Below are positions 38,124-46,874 of a stretch of 64,000 nt of DNA, in pieces (position 1 is the stretch's first letter; each line of letters begins with the position of its first letter). The DNA is taken from contig JAGOAU010000001.1 in the NCBI GenBank assembly GCA_017983755.1, forward strand, positions 62,001 to 126,000, in the 5' to 3' direction. The position numbers and the translations under genes are program-made. The notes under the pieces were generated by a model. It saw only the letters and a list, made by a program, of their open reading frames with translations, was not told the origin of the DNA and made no database searches. This DNA is from Azonexus sp. GTDB lineage: Bacteria > Pseudomonadota > Gammaproteobacteria > Burkholderiales > Rhodocyclaceae.

Positions 38124-41100
38124 TCAACGCGCCGACCCGCCGGAGACATCGAAGCTGGCGGCCGCTTCGTGGCGCACGGCGTAGGTCGACGAAATGGTGG
38201 TCATCAGACTTTCCTGATCGCTGCCGTCCGGCTTCTTGAGCACGGCGCGGCACTGCAGGGTGGCATCGACCTTGTTGCGGGTCACCGGCCGCCCGCGCGC
38301 GATGTCGGCGCTGACGCCGACGACGTCGACTTCGTAGATCGCCCAGTTGCCGGGCCGCGCCGTGATCCAGCCCACCACCCGCGCCTCGGTGCTGTAGTAG
38401 TGGCGGCTGTTGGCGTTGCCGGTGATCGGGAACATGTTTTCCGCATTGCCGATGCCACCGAGGCGGTGGTTGAGGATATGGCCCTTGACGTACTTGTAGG
38501 CGCTGCGCTGGCCGGGATCGGTCTCCAGCAGTTCCATCAGTTCGCGCTGCGCCCCGGCCTGCGGCTCGCTGCCGGGATGCGTGTCGACGAAGGCCTGATT
38601 GAGGCCGCTGATGCGCATACCGGTGCCGACCGTGGTACCGCTCGGGTCGCCGCTGATGCGGCCGGTGCGCGGCCGGTAGTCGGCGGCGACCGGGCGGGCG
38701 GTATCGTCGAACAGGCCAAACAGGGTGCGCAGGTTGGTGACAATGAGCTGATCGTCGGGATCGCGCAGCAGCGCCGTGCGGGTCGCGGCGATCAGCGGTA
38801 CGGCCGCGCGTTGCGCGTCGGTCGCCTCCCCGGCGCGCGCCATCGTCGCGAACTGGTCGAGGCGATAGGTCACCGGCTGCGGATCGCGGCTGGCGACCAT
38901 CGGGCGCGGATTGCGCTCGTCACCGGCAAAATAGACCTCGTGGCTCTCGCCACCGGCCGTGCGGAACGGTTTGCGCTGCCGCCACCATTCGGCCACCCGC
39001 CCGACGGCGCCGCGCACCGCACCCATGACGCGCCGGCCCATGCGGACGATCCAATCGACGACGCGGTCGAGCGCGCGGTCGATCGGCGCGCGGATGCGAT
39101 TGATGATGTTGGTGACGGCATCGCTGACCCGGCCGAGGCCGACGAGGCGGGCGAGGAAACTGATGACCAGGGTCAGCAGGCCGGCCATCGTCTGCTCGAC
39201 GCGATTGGCCGCGGCGGCGATGACGCCGCTGGCGATGGCGGCAAGCGAATCGATGACGGCAGCGGCGACCTGGGCGATCTGGCGCAGGCGTTCGATGAAG
39301 AATTGCACCGTGTTGTAGATGGCGATGATGGCCTGGATGAAGGCGCCGGCCGGGTTGAGCATGCTCACCAGGCGGGTGATGGCGGCGGTGACGATGTTGT
39401 CGCGGACGAAGCTCATGACCTGTTCCATGACCATTTCGCGCAGGTTGGCCAGGCTCTCGCGGATGCGCTCCCAGGCTGCCGCCGGGCCGTCGCGGACCAG
39501 CGTGACGACGATGTCGAAACCGGTTTCCATCGCCGCCACCGCCGTTTCGCCGACCACGCGGACGAGCCGGCCGCGGAGATTCTGCCAAGTCAGCCCGAGC
39601 ACGCTGAGGACGAAACGGACGATTTCCTGCAGCGTCAGCGCCTGCGGGATGTAGATGTTGGCGCCGGCCATGGCGCCGGTCAGCCAGCCGATCAGCGAGG
39701 CGCGCAGGTGGCTGACGATGTTGGTGGCGAACTGGCGCAGCCCCTGGATGCCGGCGCGCACCAGGTTGCGCACGAAACCGACCGGGTTGGCGACGATGGT
39801 GCGGAAGGCGCCGGCCGCCCGCCGCAGGTAGGGCATGACGCTGGGCGCGACGACGTCGAAGATGATTTCGAGCAGGCTCATCACCTGCTGCCCGGCCCAG
39901 CTGAAGAAGCGGCCGGCGAAGTCGCCGAAGACGCGGGCGACGCGCTGGAAGGTCTGCACCGGCGTCAGCAGGTCGGCGATGCCGAGGCTGCGCAAGGTAC
40001 CGAGGAAAAGCCCGGGCAACGCCGCGACGAAACCCGTGACGCCGGCCAGCGCCCCCTGGAACCAGGCCCAGGCGCGCGGCACGGCGCGGCTCTGCTGCAG
40101 GTTCTGCCAGACCTCTTCCTGGCCGATCAGGCGCATGAAGCCGCCGATCAGCGTTTCGGCGGTGCGCGGCACGACATCACCGGTGATCGGGTTGCGCCCG
40201 AGCACGGCACACAGCAGATCCCAGCCGCGCGTGCCCTGCGCCAGCCCGGCCAGCGGCTGCAGGACGGCGTCGCGGATGAACTGCAGGATGCCGGCAACCA
40301 GCGAGCCGATGAAGCGGGTGATGCGCTCGATCGGCTCGCTGACGATGCGCCGGGCGCGTTCCCAAACGCCGCCGAGGTCGAAGATGTCGCTCCAGCTCAG
40401 GCTGTCGAGGAAGCGGGCGACCGCCTGCCGGATGCTGCCCGCGACCAGCCCGAGGCCGTCGATCTGCTGCTGCACCCAGCCGGCGACGCGGTCGACGATG
40501 CCGTAGCCGTCGAGCGCCCGGGTAATCAGCACGCCGCCCGGCAGCAGCTCGACGACGGCGCGCAGCAGGTTGCCCGGCGAACGGACGACCGCCTGCATAT
40601 TGATCGGGTTGCGCCCGAGCACCAGCGTGAACATGCGGAAACCGGGAATCGACTCGGCGTGGCGGGCGAAGAAATCGAGCGCGTCGCCGATGCCGAAACG
40701 CTGCACGGCAGCCGGGCCGAACTCGGCGACGGCGACGCTGCGCTGCAGCTCCCGCATCTGGGGCGCGGCGCCCTGCTGGATGGTGTGGGTCAGTTCGTGG
40801 GCGATCAGTTCGCGGCCTTCGCCGCTGTCCGGGCGGAACTGTCCGGCGGCGAAATGGATCTGGTTGCCGATCGTGAAGGCGCGCGCCTGCAGCTGGCGGC
40901 TGCGCTGCGCGGCGCGCTCGTCGGTGTGGATGCGCACGGCGCCGAAATCGGCGCCGAAGCGCGGCTCCATGAACTGGCGCAGATCGGGCGACAAGGGCTG
41001 TCCGCCACCGCTCGGTGCCAGGGTCGGCGCCGTTGTCGGCACACGCTGCGGCAGGCTGGCGGCTGCTCCGGCGCGCTGCAGCGTCGGCCGCGCCGGGAAG

Positions 41101-41309
41101 GTGTGCGGTAGCCCCTGCGTCGCGCCGGCCGGCAGACTGACGACGCTGCGGGCAACGCGCCGGGCTTCGACCTCGGCCGCATCGCCGGGTGCAGAAACGC
41201 GCAACCCCTGGCGCTGCACGCGAGCCAGCGGCACCACTTCGGCCACCTTGACAGCCGCCGCCGGCAACGGCGGGGCCGGGCGATTGACGAGGCGGGCGGC
41301 GGCTTCCAT
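38124..41309 (-). CDS. eCIS core-domain (DUF4157) protein with nuclease-like C-terminus; candidate effector
   Basis: This 1061-aa protein has three parts. Residues about 105-180 are a DUF4157 'eCIS core' domain, with 'MEPRFGADFGAVRIHTD' and the metalloprotease-like HELTHTIQQ (171-179). Such domains mark cargo of extracellular contractile injection systems. The middle (about 200-820) is a long series of amphipathic and hydrophobic helices. The C-terminus (about 840-1061) contains KGHILNHRLGG, N955, N958, P961 and N965, whose H...N..P spacing fits a beta-beta-alpha-metal DNA/RNA nuclease, although the usual DRGH is KGH here. I infer a loaded toxin. It follows the ATPase gene by 9 bp and has no obvious separate immunity gene. 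Confidence 0.75.
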   Translation of the reverse strand: MEAAARLVNRPAPPLPAAAVKVAEVVPLARVQRQGLRVSAPGDAAEVEARRVARSVVSLPAGATQGLPHTFPARPTLQRAGAAASLPQRVPTTAPTLAPSGGGQPLSPDLRQFMEPRFGADFGAVRIHTDERAAQRSRQLQARAFTIGNQIHFAAGQFRPDSGEGRELIAHELTHTIQQGAAPQMRELQRSVAVAEFGPAAVQRFGIGDALDFFARHAESIPGFRMFTLVLGRNPINMQAVVRSPGNLLRAVVELLPGGVLITRALDGYGIVDRVAGWVQQQIDGLGLVAGSIRQAVARFLDSLSWSDIFDLGGVWERARRIVSEPIERITRFIGSLVAGILQFIRDAVLQPLAGLAQGTRGWDLLCAVLGRNPITGDVVPRTAETLIGGFMRLIGQEEVWQNLQQSRAVPRAWAWFQGALAGVTGFVAALPGLFLGTLRSLGIADLLTPVQTFQRVARVFGDFAGRFFSWAGQQVMSLLEIIFDVVAPSVMPYLRRAAGAFRTIVANPVGFVRNLVRAGIQGLRQFATNIVSHLRASLIGWLTGAMAGANIYIPQALTLQEIVRFVLSVLGLTWQNLRGRLVRVVGETAVAAMETGFDIVVTLVRDGPAAAWERIRESLANLREMVMEQVMSFVRDNIVTAAITRLVSMLNPAGAFIQAIIAIYNTVQFFIERLRQIAQVAAAVIDSLAAIASGVIAAAANRVEQTMAGLLTLVISFLARLVGLGRVSDAVTNIINRIRAPIDRALDRVVDWIVRMGRRVMGAVRGAVGRVAEWWRQRKPFRTAGGESHEVYFAGDERNPRPMVASRDPQPVTYRLDQFATMARAGEATDAQRAAVPLIAATRTALLRDPDDQLIVTNLRTLFGLFDDTARPVAADYRPRTGRISGDPSGTTVGTGMRISGLNQAFVDTHPGSEPQAGAQRELMELLETDPGQRSAYKYVKGHILNHRLGGIGNAENMFPITGNANSRHYYSTEARVVGWITARPGNWAIYEVDVVGVSADIARGRPVTRNKVDATLQCRAVLKKPDGSDQESLMTTISSTYAVRHEAAASFDVSGGSAR

Positions 41310-41318
41310 GGTCGGCCG

Positions 41319-42665
41319 CTAAAATCCGCGGCCCTCCTTGAGCAGTTCGCGGCGGATGCCGGCGGCGACATCCTCGGCGGCCAGCCGGCCGTCGCCACGC
41401 ACCAGCGCGCGCAGGGCGGCGTAGCGGATGACGTTGATGATGGTGCCGCCGGAGATTTCGTGGCGCTCGGCCAGTTGCGCGAAATCGAGGTCAGGATCGG
41501 GCGTCAGCCGGGCCGGCAGCGCCTCGGTCCACAGCCGGTAGCGCTCGGCCGGCTGCGGCATTTCAAAGGCGATGACCGACTGGAAGCGGCGCATGAAGGC
41601 GTCGTCGATATTGCCGCGCAGGTTGGACGACAGGATGACGACGCCGGGGAAATCCTCGATGCGCTGCAGCAGGTAGCTGACTTCCTGGTTGGCGTAGCGG
41701 TCGTGCGCGCTGTCGACGCGCGTGCGCTGGCCGAACAGCGCGTCGGCCTCGTCGAAGAACAGTATCCAGCCGCGCTGCCCGGCGAGGTCGAAGACGCGGG
41801 CGAGGTTCTTCTCGGTTTCGCCGATGTACTTGGAAACGACCATCGACAGGTCGATACGATGCACCTCGCGCCCGCACAGCTTGCCGAGCAGGCAGGCCGA
41901 GAGTGTCTTGCCGGTGCCGGAGGGGCCGTGGAACAGGCTGGTGTAGCCGGGGCGCAGGCGGGTGCCGAGGCCCCAGTCCACCAGCAGGGTGTCGCCATGG
42001 ACCAGCCAGTCGCGGATTTCCTCCAGTTGGGCGAGGGTCGCCGGCGGCAGCACCAGGTCGGACCATTCGAGGCCGGTGCCGACGCGCTGCGCCGGCAGGA
42101 TTTCGCCATCGTCGCCGGCGAGGTCGATGTCGAGCGCCGCCAGCAGCGCCGACGCCGGGCGCAGGGCGGCGGCCAGCGGCGATTCGCCGGGCGGCGGGCG
42201 CAGCGGCTGCAGCAGGTCGTCGCTGCGCCCGCCGCCAGCATCCGCCAGCCGGCGCAGGGCGCGCAGGCGCTCGCCGAGGTCGTCGCCGGCAAGCAGGAAG
42301 GCGGCGGTCTCGCCGGTCGGGATGAAGTGGCCGGAGGCCGCGCCCTGGAGCCCGCCGAATTCGCTGAAGCCGCGCTGCGTTGCGCCATTGCGCGCCCACA
42401 GTACATCGAGCAGTTGCGGGCGCAGCTGCGGCGCCAGCGCCAGCAGCAGGAGCAGGCGCTGTGCCGGCACCAGCGTGCGCTGGCGCAGCAGCTGGGCGTA
42501 GGGCGAATCGCTGGCGGCGAGGTCGGGCGGCGCCAGCTCGCCGGGCAGCGGCGGGCTGCGCGAGGGATCGGCGAAATAGGCGTCGAGCCGGCGCTGCAGG
42601 ACCGCTGCCAGCCAGTGCAGGTCGGCCGCCAGGTCGCGCGCGGTGGCGTTCAGGCGGGCATCCAT
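41319..42665 (-). CDS. CIS-associated AAA+ ATPase (Afp15-like)
   Basis: This 448-aa ATPase is the typical last structural-block gene of AFP/PVC-type injection systems, where it is needed for assembly or cargo loading. It has a non-conserved N-terminal half, Walker A HGPSGTGKT, Walker B ILFFDEADALFG, an arginine-finger region 'DDAFMRRFQSVIAF' and a C-terminal lid. The ATG at 42665 overlaps the tape-measure gene by 16 bases; upstream in-frame codons fall inside that gene. Confidence 0.88.
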   Translation of the reverse strand: MDARLNATARDLAADLHWLAAVLQRRLDAYFADPSRSPPLPGELAPPDLAASDSPYAQLLRQRTLVPAQRLLLLLALAPQLRPQLLDVLWARNGATQRGFSEFGGLQGAASGHFIPTGETAAFLLAGDDLGERLRALRRLADAGGGRSDDLLQPLRPPPGESPLAAALRPASALLAALDIDLAGDDGEILPAQRVGTGLEWSDLVLPPATLAQLEEIRDWLVHGDTLLVDWGLGTRLRPGYTSLFHGPSGTGKTLSACLLGKLCGREVHRIDLSMVVSKYIGETEKNLARVFDLAGQRGWILFFDEADALFGQRTRVDSAHDRYANQEVSYLLQRIEDFPGVVILSSNLRGNIDDAFMRRFQSVIAFEMPQPAERYRLWTEALPARLTPDPDLDFAQLAERHEISGGTIINVIRYAALRALVRGDGRLAAEDVAAGIRRELLKEGRGF

Positions 42666-44098
42666 TCGACGTGCAGCGGGCGCCGCATCCAGGGCAGGCG
42701 GACGATGGCGATGCCCCACGGCAGACGGTCGAGCAGCAGGTCGAAGCCTTCGCATTGCGGGCGCAGCAGCCAGCCGTCGGGCGCCTGATAGAGCAGGCCG
42801 GCACGCTGCAGGAAGGACAGGCGCAGGCCGTCGACACTGGTCCTGCCGAGCGCCGGCCAGTGCTCGACGACGGCCGCCAGCAGCGCCCCGCCCTCCTCCC
42901 GCTCGGCGGCGCCGAGCAGCCCGGCGGCGACCGGCAGCGGATCGTCCGGCGCCAGCCCGAGCAGCAGCTTGGCGACGCCGAGCTCGAATTCGTAGGGCGC
43001 CTCGCGCCCGGTCGCCAGCCAGTGCAGCAGGGCCGCCGCCCGCGGCAGGCAGGCGGGTGGGAAAGGCTCATCCCGCGGCGGGTCGGCGGCGACCCAGCCG
43101 AGCGCCGCGAACAGGCGTGGCAGATAGGGATGAAGCAGGACGAGACCGCAGGATGAGAGCGGAAGCCCCGGCACGCTGTCCCGGTCGACCGGCAAAAATG
43201 GCCGTTTTTCGGGGTCGACCGCAACCGGCGCCGTGGCGACGGGCGGCGGCTCGCTGGCGGGCGACGAGCGGCCGGGTCCGGCCTCGGACAGGTGGGCGAC
43301 TTCCCGCCAGCTTTCGCGGTCGGCGGCGGATAGCGAAGCGAGCTGGGTGGCGCAGGCGTCGACGGCGGCGCGCCACTCGCTGCGCCAGCGCGTCACGCCG
43401 GCCGATTCGCCGGCGACCAGCAGCAGGCAAAGCGCCTGCAGGCGTAGCGCCGGGTCGGCCGGGCGGCCGGCCTGCAGGCGCTGCAGCGCGGCCAGGACGG
43501 CGGCGACCCGGCCGCCGCGGGCAGCGGCCTGACGCGCCGCAAAGTCCGCCCACGCCGCGCGCCCGCCGGCATCGAGCAGCTGCAGGAAGCGGAAGAAGAC
43601 ATCGACCCGCCGCTGCCCGGCCGGCAGATCGACCAGCAACTGCAGCCAGGCCGCCTCCGGCGCCGTGCTCCAGCGCGCCGCCACGTCGGCCAGCCGCTGC
43701 GCCACGTCGGCGCTGTCTTGGCCGGCGTCGAACCAGTCGATCTGGCCGCTGACCAGGTAACGGCGCAGGCGGGCGCCCGCCGACGCATCCCGCGGTGCGA
43801 CGCGCATTTCGGGTGGCCCGTCGAGGGCTTCGGCGAGGGCCAGCCGCGTCGCCGCAAGGAGTTGCTCCGGCAACTCGTCGGCCAGGCGGTCGGCCGCCGA
43901 CAGCCTGACCTTGATCTCCAGACGCGGCAGATGGATGTCGCGCTCGCCGTCGTCGAGTTCGGCGAAGACGCGCTCGAGCACCGGCAGCAGGGTCAGGTCG
44001 CTGTCCCGCCGCAGGGCGCTGCGCAGCGCGAAGGCATCGGCGGCACTGGCGGCCGTGACCTGCCAGCGCTGGCGGCGGATGCGGTGGGGACGGTTCAT
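42650..44098 (-). CDS. CIS tape-measure protein (Afp14-like, CIS_TMP)
   Basis: This 482-aa protein matches the contractile injection system tape-measure family by its C-terminal half: 'CGLVLLHPYLPRLFAALGW', 'HWLATGREAPYEFELGVAKLLLGL', 'LGRTSVDGLRLSFLQRAGLL' and 'LLDRLPWGIAIVRLPWM'. It sets the length of the inner tube. A low-complexity Pro/Ala/Val linker (about 275-300) separates the halves and contains an inverted dispersed motif. Overlap with the ATPase gene indicates coupled translation. Confidence 0.85.
   Translation of the reverse strand: MNRPHRIRRQRWQVTAASAADAFALRSALRRDSDLTLLPVLERVFAELDDGERDIHLPRLEIKVRLSAADRLADELPEQLLAATRLALAEALDGPPEMRVAPRDASAGARLRRYLVSGQIDWFDAGQDSADVAQRLADVAARWSTAPEAAWLQLLVDLPAGQRRVDVFFRFLQLLDAGGRAAWADFAARQAAARGGRVAAVLAALQRLQAGRPADPALRLQALCLLLVAGESAGVTRWRSEWRAAVDACATQLASLSAADRESWREVAHLSEAGPGRSSPASEPPPVATAPVAVDPEKRPFLPVDRDSVPGLPLSSCGLVLLHPYLPRLFAALGWVAADPPRDEPFPPACLPRAAALLHWLATGREAPYEFELGVAKLLLGLAPDDPLPVAAGLLGAAEREEGGALLAAVVEHWPALGRTSVDGLRLSFLQRAGLLYQAPDGWLLRPQCEGFDLLLDRLPWGIAIVRLPWMRRPLHVEWMPA
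43182..43225 (-). repeat. Dispersed motif inside tape-measure gene (core 43214-43225)
   Basis: Minus-strand core GTTGCGGTCGAC (43214-43225), then CCCG, AAAAAC, GGCC and ATTTTT. A partial inverted core (GGTCGACC near 43183) closes the far side. It falls in the flexible linker of the protein, where codons are least constrained. Confidence 0.75.
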
Positions 44099-44108
44099 GG
44101 CCGCGGCC

Positions 44109-46859
44109 TCAGAAATTCCCGAAGCCGATGTTCATGATGTGCGTCATCGCCTGCGCCGACGTGCCGGACATGTTCTGCGTCCGGTCCTGGGTCGCCTTCA
44201 GGTCGACCTTCATCTGGTCGAGCACCGCCTTGTCGCCGACCGTCGCGATGCCCTGGTTGATCGTCGCGTAGACGGTGGTCGCCTCGCTGCCGGTACGCAC
44301 CGTCTCGGGCGCGGTGATCGCGAAATGCTCGGTCGTCGCCTTGACGACGCCGCCCAGTTCGCCTTCGAGGCGCTTGATCTGCGCTTCGACCGTGCTGCGC
44401 ATGCCGGCCGGCAGCTTCTCGTCGGCCCGCATGTTGCGCAGGTTCTGCAGCTGTTCCTGCTTGCCTTCGACCTCGGCCAGCAGGTTGTCGAGCAGCGCGT
44501 CGCCGGTGGCGTAGCGGGTGCCGGCCGTCGCCTTGACGCCGGTGTTCTTGAGCACGTCGCCGAGGCTGCCGAGCGATTCGCGGAAGAACTTCGAATAGTT
44601 CTCCTGGATCTTCAGCTCGGGCAGGATCTTGGTCGCCTTGAAGTCGTCGAGCACTAGGTCGAGCGGCCGGATGACCTTGACCGGCAGCAGGTCGTCGGGC
44701 AGCCGCGCCCGGATGTCGGGGAAGACGAGCTGCGGTTCTTCCTTGTCGCTCTCGTCGATGTCGTCGATCCAGTAGGGCAGCATCAGGTCGCCGATGACCA
44801 CCCCGCTGTCGTCGTAGGCGAGCACGAAGGTGCCGCCGGGCGCCGCGCCGCCGGCATGCGCCAGCCCGGGATGGTCGGCGATCATGTTGGTGAACAGCAG
44901 GCGATCCTTTTTGTCGTCGTCGCGCTTTTTCAGGATGTCGCCCAGCCAGCTCACCCACAGGTGCGATTTCGACCCGGCGACGCTGTCGACCGGGGAAACC
45001 AGGTCGCTGCGCATGATGTCGCCGAGGCCGGCCTTGGCCTTCGAGGTCGTCACCACCGCGTCGTCGAAGCGCACCGTCCAGTTCATGGTCTGCGCGGCGA
45101 ACGCCTTGTAGCTGCGCGCGGCGAGCGGGCCGGGCTGGTCGGCGCTGCCGAGCAGCTCGCTTTCGGTCGTCTGCAGCTTCGCCTTCGCCCCTTCCATCTG
45201 CTTGACGAGATCGGCGTTGAGGACATTGGTCGACGGCTTCTGCACCGCCGTGCCGGCCGCCTTGATGTCGCCGATCAGGCGGCTGCTGTAGGCGATGTTG
45301 TCCTTGAGGTGGCTGGCGAGGTCCTGGCGCAGCAGGTAGTGCAGGCTGTGCAGGCTGGTCTTCTTGAACTTCGGCCCGCGGATGACCAGGTCGCGCCGGT
45401 TGTGCAGCAGCACGCTCATCACCGCGATCGGCAGGTTACGCTGGCGGACCAGTTTTTCGATGGCCGGCTCGGCGTCGTCGACCTTCATGCCGAGATGGCC
45501 CTCGATGCGGAAGAAATCGCAGGCCCCGAGGTCGCGCCCGAACGGGTCGTCGGCGGCATTGGCTTCGGGCAGCGGCGTCCAGAAGTAGCCGAGGTTGTCG
45601 TCGCTTTCGCCGCGCCGGTGGCGCTGCTCGTTCCACAGCGGGCGCAGGCGCTCGTTGTCGCGGTAGTAGATGGGCACGGCGCGCAGTTCGAGCGGCGCCG
45701 CTTCGCCCCGGCTCGGCGTGATCTTCGGCTGCGGCCGGGTGCTGGCGGGAATGGCGAAGGCGGCGAGCTGCGCCGTCATCCGGTTCATCAGGTGGCGCAC
45801 GCGCTCGCGGGCAGCACCGCCGCCGGCCAGCCACGGCGCCGGGTAACGGCCGCTGCGCAGCTGTGCCGGATCGGCCAGCGCCCCGAGCAGCAGGTGCTTG
45901 GGAAAGGCCCCGGCTGGCGGACAAAGCACGCTGTCGTCGGCGAACAGCGCGGCGCGCAATTCGCCCCATGTGGCGACGAGATCCTTGAGGAAGGCGTGGT
46001 AGTACTGGATGCCGAGCCGGGTGTCGGCCACCTTGCCGACAATGGCGTCGAGCTGGGCCGGCCAGCGGGCGACGCCCGGCAGGTCGGGCGCCCCGCGCAC
46101 GGCGGCGGCCAGCGTCGCGAAGGCGGCGCCGAGCGCCTTGGCGGTGCGCCCGCCGGCATCGCGGTAGCGGGCGGCGAAGATCTCGGCCGACGTTACCGAC
46201 AGCTTGTCGGCGCTGCCGGTGCCGAGATCGACGCGGGCCGCCGCAACGCGCGGCAGCAGCGCGGCAATGTCGGCGCCGGTGGCCAGCCCGGCGGCGAGGC
46301 CGAGCTTTTCGGCGACGGCGCGGTCGACCAGCAGAAAGCGCCGGGTGTTGCGCGCGGTCCGCCCGCGGTTGTCGCAGTCGCCGCCGGTGCACAGGTCGGG
46401 GTCGTTCTCGTAGCTTTCCATGAAGGCGATCAGCGCCATTTCGCCGAGGCGGTCGCCGAGTTCGGCAAGCGGCGTGCCGGGGCGCGGGTCGCTGGCGGGC
46501 AGCAGTTCGAGCAGTGGCAGCATCTTGCCGTCGACATAGAACGGCTCGTAGGCCGGCGCACTTTCATCGTAGGGCAAAAAACGCTCGCAGACGGTGTCGA
46601 CCGCAACCGCGATCAGATCGCCGTCGCTGGTGACGCCGACGCCCTTGCCGACCGTGACCTCCCCCCTGCCGAGCGCCGGCAGCAGGCCGCCGGCGATGCC
46701 GACGCCGAGCAGCTGGGTGCGCGTCAGGCGGCTCTGGTCGTCGAGGTATTCGGCGACGCTGTTGAGCTGCTCGTGGGTCAGCACCTGATCGCGCTCGAAG
46801 ACGGCGTAATCGGTGGTCACCGCGTCGAGGCGGCGGATGATTTTGAGGGGATCGGCCAT
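44109..46859 (-). CDS. Conserved 916-aa CIS protein at the Afp13 position
   Basis: Function unknown. The N-terminus reads 'DQVLTHEQLNSVAEYLDDQSRLTRTQLLGVGIAGGLLP' followed by 'VGKGVGVTSDGDLIAVAVD', a block I associate with an uncharacterised component of injection-system loci. The second half is rich in long helices (about 450-916), possibly coiled. It lies exactly between baseplate J and the tape measure, where AFP-type systems encode the tail fibre, but I see no collagen-like or adenovirus-knob-type fibre repeats. It could be a fibre replacement, a baseplate accessory or a cargo carrier. The inside carries a core motif at 46596. Confidence 0.65.
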   Translation of the reverse strand: MADPLKIIRRLDAVTTDYAVFERDQVLTHEQLNSVAEYLDDQSRLTRTQLLGVGIAGGLLPALGRGEVTVGKGVGVTSDGDLIAVAVDTVCERFLPYDESAPAYEPFYVDGKMLPLLELLPASDPRPGTPLAELGDRLGEMALIAFMESYENDPDLCTGGDCDNRGRTARNTRRFLLVDRAVAEKLGLAAGLATGADIAALLPRVAAARVDLGTGSADKLSVTSAEIFAARYRDAGGRTAKALGAAFATLAAAVRGAPDLPGVARWPAQLDAIVGKVADTRLGIQYYHAFLKDLVATWGELRAALFADDSVLCPPAGAFPKHLLLGALADPAQLRSGRYPAPWLAGGGAARERVRHLMNRMTAQLAAFAIPASTRPQPKITPSRGEAAPLELRAVPIYYRDNERLRPLWNEQRHRRGESDDNLGYFWTPLPEANAADDPFGRDLGACDFFRIEGHLGMKVDDAEPAIEKLVRQRNLPIAVMSVLLHNRRDLVIRGPKFKKTSLHSLHYLLRQDLASHLKDNIAYSSRLIGDIKAAGTAVQKPSTNVLNADLVKQMEGAKAKLQTTESELLGSADQPGPLAARSYKAFAAQTMNWTVRFDDAVVTTSKAKAGLGDIMRSDLVSPVDSVAGSKSHLWVSWLGDILKKRDDDKKDRLLFTNMIADHPGLAHAGGAAPGGTFVLAYDDSGVVIGDLMLPYWIDDIDESDKEEPQLVFPDIRARLPDDLLPVKVIRPLDLVLDDFKATKILPELKIQENYSKFFRESLGSLGDVLKNTGVKATAGTRYATGDALLDNLLAEVEGKQEQLQNLRNMRADEKLPAGMRSTVEAQIKRLEGELGGVVKATTEHFAITAPETVRTGSEATTVYATINQGIATVGDKAVLDQMKVDLKATQDRTQNMSGTSAQAMTHIMNIGFGNF
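46575..46607 (-). repeat. Dispersed motif inside the 916-aa gene (core 46596-46607)
   Basis: Exact minus-strand core GTTGCGGTCGAC. One A/T tract (TTTTTT) lies further away, about 46575-46580, so spacing is atypical. Confidence 0.55.
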
Positions 46860-46874
46860 GATCGGACTCCCGGT

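Noticed and set aside
38085..41111. A 1008-codon open frame on the plus strand
   Set aside because: It is antisense to the DUF4157 gene, with low-complexity Asp/Ala/Gly/His-rich sequence and no ribosome binding site.
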